DNA from: SFHK01 sp045538305
GTDB lineage: Bacteria > Bacillota > Clostridia > Christensenellales > Aristaeellaceae
Direction of reading: 5' to 3'
DNA length: 12,881 bases
Assembly (NCBI GenBank): GCA_045538305.1
Contig: JAZSRC010000012.1
Span: 1-12,881 of the forward strand
Within the stretch, counting starts at the first letter, position 1; each line of letters begins with the position of its first letter. The notes beneath the pieces were generated by a model that was not told the origin of the DNA, ran no database searches, and saw only the letters and a program-made list of their open reading frames with translations. This document shows positions 1 to 4,268 of this stretch, piece by piece. The translations under genes and the position numbers were made by a program.

Positions 1-589
1 TTTCTCTTTTATCGAACAATACTCCGTCAATCGTAGCAAGCATCGAATGATCAAGTGAAACATTAATCTTAGATAAGTTGGCACACGATACAAACGGATT
101 GCCTCCGATGGAAGTTACGCTGTCCGGAATGGTGATTTCAGCAAGGGATGCGCAATCGTAAAACGCAGAATCCCCGATGGAAGTTACGCTGTCCGGAATG
201 GTGATTTCGGTTAGAGAATAGCACCCTGCAAACGCTCCTTCCCCGATGGAAGTTACGCTGTCCGGAATGGTGATTTCGGTTAGAGAATAGCACCCTGCAA
301 ACGCTCTTTCCCCGATGGAAGTTACACTGTCCGGAATGGTGATTTCAGTAAGGGATTTGCAATGGTCAAACGCATAATCCCCAATGGAAGTTACCACATA
401 ATGATCTAACTTATTTGGAATCGTGACTTCCTCGGGGAATCCGCTATATTTTATAATCTTAGCAGTGCCATCGTTCAATAGCGTGTATTCATAATTCCCT
501 GAAGTGTATACTGTCGGCATTTCCTCAGCTAAGGCAATGCAAGCAAGGAACATCAGAAGGCATACCAGTATCAGTGCGAACTTTTTCAT
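1..589 (-). CDS. BspA-like leucine-rich repeat secreted protein (3' end outside window)
   Basis: The reading frame is open from ATG at 589 to the left edge, so about 196 N-terminal residues are visible and the C-terminus is missing. The start is supported by AAAGGAG at 596-602, six bases upstream. The product begins with a Sec-type signal peptide (MKKFALILVCLLMFLACIALA), then a short region with a YEYTLLNDGTAKI-type strand. From about residue 65 it runs through LRR_5 (BspA/TpLRR) repeats of 23 residues, consensus SLTEITIPDSVTSIGxxAFxxC. The last visible part (LDHSMLATIDGVLFDKRE) is the capping segment usual between LRR blocks in this family. Family members are secreted or surface-attached and some bind host proteins; no ligand can be read here. 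No anchor is visible because the C-terminus is cut off. Its repeats resemble those of the next gene upstream, so the two may be paralogues. Confidence 0.9.
   Translation of the reverse strand, partial: MKKFALILVCLLMFLACIALAEEMPTVYTSGNYEYTLLNDGTAKIIKYSGFPEEVTIPNKLDHYVVTSIGDYAFDHCKSLTEITIPDSVTSIGERAFAGCYSLTEITIPDSVTSIGEGAFAGCYSLTEITIPDSVTSIGDSAFYDCASLAEITIPDSVTSIGGNPFVSCANLSKINVSLDHSMLATIDGVLFDKRE
107..382 (-). repeat. 69-bp tandem repeat, 4 units, inside the LRR gene
   Basis: Four consecutive 69-bp units begin at 107, 176, 245 and 314, and a fifth, diverging copy begins at 383. Each encodes one 23-residue LRR unit. The units at 176 and 245 are almost identical at DNA level, including the synonymous positions, which points to recent duplication or gene conversion rather than protein selection alone. 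Confidence 0.9.
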
Positions 590-632
590 GGGTAACTCCT
601 TTCATTGTAAAAAATGTGATAGGGATGTATTG

Positions 633-661
633 ATTATACTCAGATGGGAATTGCGTTTGGT
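633..661 (-). promoter_or_regulatory. Probable sigma-A promoter of the LRR gene at 589
   Basis: Read on the minus strand, a perfect TATAAT lies at 638-633, 44 bases upstream of the ATG. At a 17-base spacing the -35 position (661-656) reads ACCAAA, a poor match to TTGACA. The call rests mainly on the -10 box and its position between the upstream terminator and the gene. Confidence 0.45.
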
Positions 662-741
662 TATATTCGCGTTAAGTATCGCATCGTTATTAACCTGAAA
701 TACTCCAAATGCATCTGATAAAAACAATCTATACTAACGTA

Positions 742-770
742 TTAAGAAAGAGCCGGTTTTCACCGGCTCA
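742..770 (-). terminator. Rho-independent terminator after the 855-2174 gene
   Basis: The inverted repeat GAGCCGGT (750-757) / ACCGGCTC (762-769) forms an 8-bp GC-rich stem with a 4-base loop. On the minus strand it is followed by TTTCTTAAT, a T-rich tract. It lies about 85 bases past the stop codon of the LRR gene to its right. No T-run follows on the plus strand, so the minus orientation is preferred. Confidence 0.8.
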
Positions 771-795
771 GACCATCAACAAAGCTCCGGGTGAG

Positions 796-821
796 ATGGG
801 ACTGTTGCACATAAGTCCCAT
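796..821. other. Second inverted repeat between stop codon and terminator
   Basis: ATGGGACT (796-803) and AGTCCCAT (814-821) form a perfect 8-bp stem around a 10-base loop. No T-tract follows on either strand, so it is not a canonical terminator. It lies in the 3' untranslated region of the 855-2174 gene and could be an mRNA 3'-end stabiliser or a remnant of a small mobile element end. Confidence 0.45.
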
Positions 822-854
822 TTGTGGTGTAGTGAACTTTATATACGGCTGTTT

Positions 855-2174
855 TCAGCGTTCAACAAATGAATATCCATACGCATGAGCATACATTTCA
901 GCGTATGAACCTGCTGTACCATAAACTGTTAAAGTATTGGCACAATCTTCGAACGCCATCCCGCCAATGGACGTTACACTATCGGGAATGATAATGGTAT
1001 TCAGTTTTTTACACCCATAAAAGGCATAATGTCCAATGGACGTTACACTGTCGGGAATGATAATGGTATTCAGTTTTTTACACCCATAAAAGGCATAATG
1101 TCCAATGGCGGTAACACTATCCGGAATCGTAATGCTGGTCAGACTGTCAAGGTCTTCAAAAGCAGAATCACCGATAGTGGTAACGCCTTCTTCAATTATA
1201 ACTTTTGTGATTGGTTCATAATCATAATTCCCAGGTCCAAATAAAAGATCGATGATAATATCCCGCATCTCGCCAGTGTATTCAGCAGGAATACCATTGA
1301 AAGTAACTATCTCTTCTTCAATCTCAGAGTAATCTGGAATATCACTCGGAGAGAGTTCTTCAATTATAAAGTATTCTACAGTCTCACTCGGTGCGAGTTC
1401 TTCAATTGCAAAGCCTTCTATAATCGCACTCGGTGAGGGTTCTTTAAGTGTAGCTAATCCTGCAATCTCACTCGGTGAGAGTTCTTCAATTTCATTTGAC
1501 GAGTATTCTACTAATATATATGATAAGGGATCTGTATAATTAATCCAGGGTACAAGACTAAAGCTGTCGGTGTTAAAATCCTGCATCCTGCCTGTTCCGG
1601 AAATTGTCAGAACACCAGCGCTGTCCAGCTGCCAAGTAACATTCTTGCCGCAATCGCCGGATTGAATTATATAAGTTTCGGGAACTGCTATGCCATCAAC
1701 GTCATTACTTCCTATGCAGTGCGGGCAGGCTTTTTTGCCGAGTGAAACAGCTTCCTTTTCAGTGAATACGGACGGATTTTGCATACCATTACAGTCGTCA
1801 ATAGCGTGGTACCATAATCCTCCACTTGTCGCATAATAAGTTATACTGTCGATAGAGGTTTCGGGAGGCGCCATGACATCAACGTCATTACTTCCTATGC
1901 AGCGCGGGCAGGCTTTTTTGCCGCGTGAAACAGCTTCCTTTTCAGTGTATACGGACGGATTATTAATACCACTACAGTCGTCAATAGCGTGGTAATATTT
2001 TCCTCCACCTGTCGCATAATAAGTTATACTGTCGATAGAGGTTTCGGGAGGCGCCATGACGTCAACGTCATTACTTCCTATACCCTGCTGCTCCGGTTCA
2101 ATGGTTGCAGCCGCCAGGGACAGTCCGTTAACGATAATGCACATGCACAGCAGTATGATCAGCACTTTCTTCAT
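855..2174 (-). CDS. Mosaic BspA-like surface protein with duplicated Cys/His repeats
   Basis: The protein has 439 residues from the ATG at 2174, chosen because GAAAGGGG (2183-2190) lies eight bases upstream and a signal peptide follows at once. The frame stays open to 2378, but that extension has no signal and overlaps the promoter. Layout: signal peptide 1-23; two 61-residue repeats (32-92, 93-153) with a YYHAIDDC...KKACPRC pattern; an SGDCGKNVTWQLD...LTISGTG module (172-195), common in clostridial BspA proteins; an acidic insert with four 14-residue IEELSPSE-type repeats (about 228-285); three LRR_5 units from about 323; and a capping end. Each Cys/His repeat places H, C and CPxC (62/67/89/92 and 123/128/150/153) like a small metal site, which is an inference. 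It should be exported. No LPXTG or S-layer anchor is visible, so retention at the surface is unexplained. A terminator follows. Confidence 0.88.
   Translation of the reverse strand: MKKVLIILLCMCIIVNGLSLAAATIEPEQQGIGSNDVDVMAPPETSIDSITYYATGGGKYYHAIDDCSGINNPSVYTEKEAVSRGKKACPRCIGSNDVDVMAPPETSIDSITYYATSGGLWYHAIDDCNGMQNPSVFTEKEAVSLGKKACPHCIGSNDVDGIAVPETYIIQSGDCGKNVTWQLDSAGVLTISGTGRMQDFNTDSFSLVPWINYTDPLSYILVEYSSNEIEELSPSEIAGLATLKEPSPSAIIEGFAIEELAPSETVEYFIIEELSPSDIPDYSEIEEEIVTFNGIPAEYTGEMRDIIIDLLFGPGNYDYEPITKVIIEEGVTTIGDSAFEDLDSLTSITIPDSVTAIGHYAFYGCKKLNTIIIPDSVTSIGHYAFYGCKKLNTIIIPDSVTSIGGMAFEDCANTLTVYGTAGSYAEMYAHAYGYSFVER
964..1101 (-). repeat. 69-bp tandem repeat, 2 near-identical units
   Basis: Units 964-1032 and 1033-1101 encode IGHYAFYGCKKLNTIIIPDS-type LRR units. 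I see one base difference between them (actatc versus actgtc). Flanking units at 1102 onward are diverged, so the pair looks like a recent duplication. Confidence 0.85.
1342..1509 (-). repeat. 42-bp tandem repeat, 4 units
   Basis: The motif tcactcggtgagagttcttc recurs with phase starts at 1342, 1384, 1426 and 1468, exactly 42 bp apart. Each unit encodes 14 residues of the form IEELSPSE plus six variable residues. The copies differ at several bases, so the array is older than the 69-bp pair. Confidence 0.85.
1716..2081 (-). repeat. 183-bp direct repeat, 2 units, encoding Cys/His modules
   Basis: Units 1716-1898 and 1899-2081 are close copies, each encoding 61 residues that start IGSNDVDVMAPPETSIDSIT and end in CPxC. 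A partial third start (IGSNDVDG) follows at 1715. Most differences lie around the aromatic/His and CPxC positions. Confidence 0.9.
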
Positions 2175-2207
2175 GTTCTGAACCCCTTTCCAAATGCTGT
2201 TTCCTTT

Positions 2208-2236
2208 ATTATACATATCGCGCAAATACATTAAGT
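2208..2236 (-). promoter_or_regulatory. Probable promoter of the 855-2174 gene
   Basis: On the minus strand a perfect TATAAT lies at 2213-2208, 34 bases upstream of the ATG. The -35 position at 17-base spacing (2236-2231) reads ACTTAA, a weak match. The site lies inside the N-terminal extension of the longest open frame, which argues against that longer start. Confidence 0.5.
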
Positions 2237-2480
2237 TAGGAATGTGTAAAATATTTACGGTTGAGTAATCTGAAACGTTCACAATATTTCGATTTCCGAA
2301 ATGAGCTTTTAAGCATCGTAATGCATTGACAATACATGTTTTCGTATTTATAGTAAGCTTTTCAAATGAACTGAACAAACGTTTGAAATCGGAGAGATTA
2401 CGATGGTATACGAAACTACGTAAATGTAATAATAAGAAACAAATACGGATTTGGAATGAGCCAGGAGAAATGGCAATAAA
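2237..2480. other. AT-rich spacer between LRR block and efflux operon
   Basis: No convincing gene is seen here. A minus-strand open frame to 2378 continues from the LRR gene but has no family features. An imperfect inverted repeat, TTTCAAA (2360-2366) / TTTGAAA (2382-2388), is present. On the plus strand TTGAAA (2383-2388), 18 bases, then TATACG (2407-2412) could be a weak promoter pointing towards 2481. Confidence 0.4.
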
Positions 2481-2591
2481 ATGTATTTTGCCCTGAACGC
2501 TGAAAACTATGATGCATGCATCATCAATGACTGTTACATCAGCTGTAACGGCTTAAGCCAGCAAGTGCTCAAAAACTGCAGCAAAGGATGA
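2481..2591 (+). CDS. Possible 36-residue Cys-containing peptide (doubtful)
   Basis: An ATG at 2481 opens a 36-codon frame ending in TGA at 2589-2591. The product has four cysteines (residues 13, 18, 22, 33), in the stretches DACIINDCYISC and KNCSKG. An AGGAG at 2463-2467 lies 13 bases upstream, which is long for a ribosome binding site. A closer ATG at 2470 gives only eight codons. A weak promoter-like pair lies at 2383-2412. The frame would be the only plus-strand gene in the window and runs convergent to the export operon. It also contains three palindromes, which suggests the DNA may have a non-coding role. I do not recognise the peptide. A short secreted or modified peptide is conceivable, but chance is at least as likely. 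Confidence 0.15.
   Translation: MYFALNAENYDACIINDCYISCNGLSQQVLKNCSKG
2509..2559. promoter_or_regulatory. Cluster of three palindromes, possible protein-binding or structured region
   Basis: Within 51 bases there is a perfect 16-bp palindrome ATGATGCATGCATCAT (2509-2524), an inverted repeat GTTACA-TCAGC-TGTAAC (2533-2549), and a perfect 10-bp palindrome GGCTTAAGCC (2550-2559). They lie beyond the 3' end of the export operon. Function is unknown; operator sites or a remnant of a mobile element end are possible. Confidence 0.35.
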
Positions 2592-2598
2592 CGGACAG

Positions 2599-2628
2599 TT
2601 CGAGCGCCGCACAAATGCGGCGCTCGAA
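2599..2628 (-). terminator. Strong hairpin closing the export operon
   Basis: TTCGAGCGCCGCA (2599-2611) and TGCGGCGCTCGAA (2616-2628) form a perfect 13-bp stem with a 4-base loop, ten bases past the stop codon of the last operon gene. The minus strand lacks a T-run after the stem (it reads CTGTCCGTC), so it is an atypical intrinsic terminator or an mRNA 3'-end barrier. On the plus strand TTTGG follows, also weak. Confidence 0.6.
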
Positions 2629-2637
2629 TTTGGATAA

Positions 2638-3549
2638 TTATGCTTCTTCAAAGGGTTTTCGGATAATGATTTCGCCGTCGCGCATTTCCATTCTTACGCG
2701 GTTTCCGCTTACGCCGAGTTTTTTCAGCATATCGCCCGGAAGCTGTAAACGCCCTGCGCGGTCCATGACTACGTATTCGTCCTGAACGTCGGTAATCGCC
2801 GTCATGGCGCTGATATCGTTAAGGCGTTCAAGGTAGCTTTCCTTCATAATGCGCTCGGAGGAGATTTTTCCGTCGCGGATGGCGACTACGCGGCTGACCT
2901 TTTTGGCCAGAAGCTGATCGTGGGTGACAATCACGATGGTAAGACCGCTTTCCCGGTTGATGTCGCGAAGCATATCTAATATATAATCGGACGTCTTCTG
3001 ATCAACCGAGCCGGTGGGCTCGTCCGCCAGTAAAAGGCGCGGGCGGTTGGCCAGGGCGATGGCGATGGCAATTCGCTGCTGCTCGCCGCCGGACATGGTG
3101 GAAAGCCTGGCATGTTTCCTATGCGAAAGGCGAACCATGTCCAAAAGCATTTCTGCGCGCTCGCGCTTATTTTTTTCTCCCGAAAACAGCATCGGCATCA
3201 TGATGTTTTGTATCGCCGTCAGATAGGGCAAAAGATTTCTTGCGTTGTTCTGCCACACAAAGCCGACGGTGCGTTTTTTATATTCCACCAGCTCTTTATC
3301 CGATAGCTTGAACAGGTCCTTGCCGTCCACCATCAGTTTTCCTGCGGACGGGCGATCAAGCCCGCCCAGCATGTTGAGCAGCGTCGATTTTCCCGAACCG
3401 CTGTTGCCGATAATGGCCATCATTTCGCCGTATTCCACCGTCAGATCCAGACCCTGCAGCGCCAGCACTTCGATATCCGGGGTTTTATAAATTTTTACCA
3501 GATTATCGCACTCAATAATGTGCCTGCCCCTTGCTTCAGACGTCTTCAT
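2638..3549 (-). CDS. MacB/LolD-type ABC transporter ATPase with C-terminal AbrB-like domain
   Basis: The protein has 303 residues from ATG 3549. A GTG at 3561 would add four residues. I prefer the ATG because GGTGA lies eight bases upstream, but the choice is uncertain. All ABC motifs are present: Walker A GNSGSGKST (48-56), Q-loop in FVWQNN (Q100), signature MSGGEQQR (152-159), Walker B LLLADEPTG, and H-loop THD (H210). The FVWQNNARNLLPYLT stretch is typical of ATPases that drive FtsX/MacB-type permeases. After the ATPase fold, residues about 257-301 (VVMDRAGRLQLP, KKLGV, DGEIIIRKP) match the SpoVT/AbrB swapped-hairpin pattern, usually found in DNA-binding regulators and antitoxins. It overlaps the upstream ATPase gene by 14 bases, so translation is coupled. 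It should form a cytoplasmic ATPase pair with that protein under the permease at 4269-7067. The hairpin at 2599-2628 follows. Confidence 0.9.
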   Translation of the reverse strand: MKTSEARGRHIIECDNLVKIYKTPDIEVLALQGLDLTVEYGEMMAIIGNSGSGKSTLLNMLGGLDRPSAGKLMVDGKDLFKLSDKELVEYKKRTVGFVWQNNARNLLPYLTAIQNIMMPMLFSGEKNKRERAEMLLDMVRLSHRKHARLSTMSGGEQQRIAIAIALANRPRLLLADEPTGSVDQKTSDYILDMLRDINRESGLTIVIVTHDQLLAKKVSRVVAIRDGKISSERIMKESYLERLNDISAMTAITDVQDEYVVMDRAGRLQLPGDMLKKLGVSGNRVRMEMRDGEIIIRKPFEEA

Positions 3550-4231
3550 ATGCGATTTCACCGTCCTTCAGCTCGTAAACTCGGTCGCCGATTTCCATAA
3601 GGCCTGTATCGTGGGTGGTCATGACGATGGTAACGCCCTCTTTTTCGATGAGATCTTTAAAAATCTTCACCACGCGAAGGCCTGTGTTTGTATCGAGTTC
3701 ACCCGTCGGTTCATCGGCAAAAATGACCTTGGGCTTGTGTGCGATGGCGCGGGCGATGGCAACGCGCTGCTGCTCGCCGCCGGACAGCTCGTTGGGCATG
3801 TGCTTGGCGCGCTTGTCAAGGCCGACCAGATGCAGACATTCCAGTGCCCGCTCCGTGCGGTTGCCCTTATAGCGAGCCAGTCTGAGCGCGAATTCCACAT
3901 TTTCCTGCGCATTCATCATCGGAATCAGCGCGACAGACTGAAAGACAAAGCCGATTTCGCTTCGGCGAAGGTGGGTTCGGCTTCTTTCGTCCATTTTTAC
4001 GATGTTTTTTCCTGCAAACAGTACTTTCCCTTCGGTGGGCTTGTCAAGCGCGCCCAATATGTTCATAAGCGTAGTCTTTCCCGACCCGCTTCGTCCCTTC
4101 AGGATGGTAAGCGCGCCCGTGGGAATATCCGCTGTTATTCCCTTAAGCGCCCAGAATGCACCGCCGCTTACGGGAAATGCGCGTTTCACGCCGCGCGCTT
4201 TGATCATGTACCGAATATCTTTATCCGCCAT
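3536..4231 (-). CDS. MacB/LolD-type ABC transporter ATPase
   Basis: The protein has 231 residues from ATG 4231, chosen because AAGGAG (4238-4243) lies six bases upstream. The open frame extends 17 codons further without a ribosome binding site. The motifs are complete: Walker A GRSGSGKTT (46-54), Q-loop FQS (Q98), signature LSGGEQQR (149-156), Walker B VIFADEPTG (169-177), and H-loop H207. Length and sequence fit the LolD/MacB/YknY class, which powers mechanotransmission-type permeases rather than classic importers. The gene lies 37 bases after the permease and overlaps the next ATPase gene by 14 bases. With one permease and two different intact ATPases, a heterodimer is likely, but two interchangeable homodimers cannot be excluded. 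Confidence 0.93.
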   Translation of the reverse strand: MADKDIRYMIKARGVKRAFPVSGGAFWALKGITADIPTGALTILKGRSGSGKTTLMNILGALDKPTEGKVLFAGKNIVKMDERSRTHLRRSEIGFVFQSVALIPMMNAQENVEFALRLARYKGNRTERALECLHLVGLDKRAKHMPNELSGGEQQRVAIARAIAHKPKVIFADEPTGELDTNTGLRVVKIFKDLIEKEGVTIVMTTHDTGLMEIGDRVYELKDGEIAYEDV

Positions 4232-4268
4232 ATGCTGCTCCTTATCGGATGATCGTAGAATTCGGGAA

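Noticed and set aside
107..382. CRISPR-like regular repeats
   Set aside because: Repeats are contiguous, without spacers, and encode in-frame LRR units.
504..698. Plus-strand 64-codon frame across the start of the first LRR gene
   Set aside because: No ribosome binding site and it overlaps the signal-peptide region and promoter of the minus-strand gene.
855..2378. Longer start for the mosaic LRR gene at 2378 (507 residues)
   Set aside because: The extra 68 residues precede a clear signal peptide, have no family features and overlap a TATAAT box; the ATG at 2174 has a good ribosome binding site.
3550..3561. GTG at 3561 as start of the AbrB-tailed ATPase
   Set aside because: AAGGA is only two bases from the GTG; the ATG at 3549 has GGTGA at eight bases. 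The choice remains uncertain and changes only four residues.
3518..4252. Plus-strand open frame opposite the ATPase gene
   Set aside because: Antisense shadow of a gene with complete ABC motifs.
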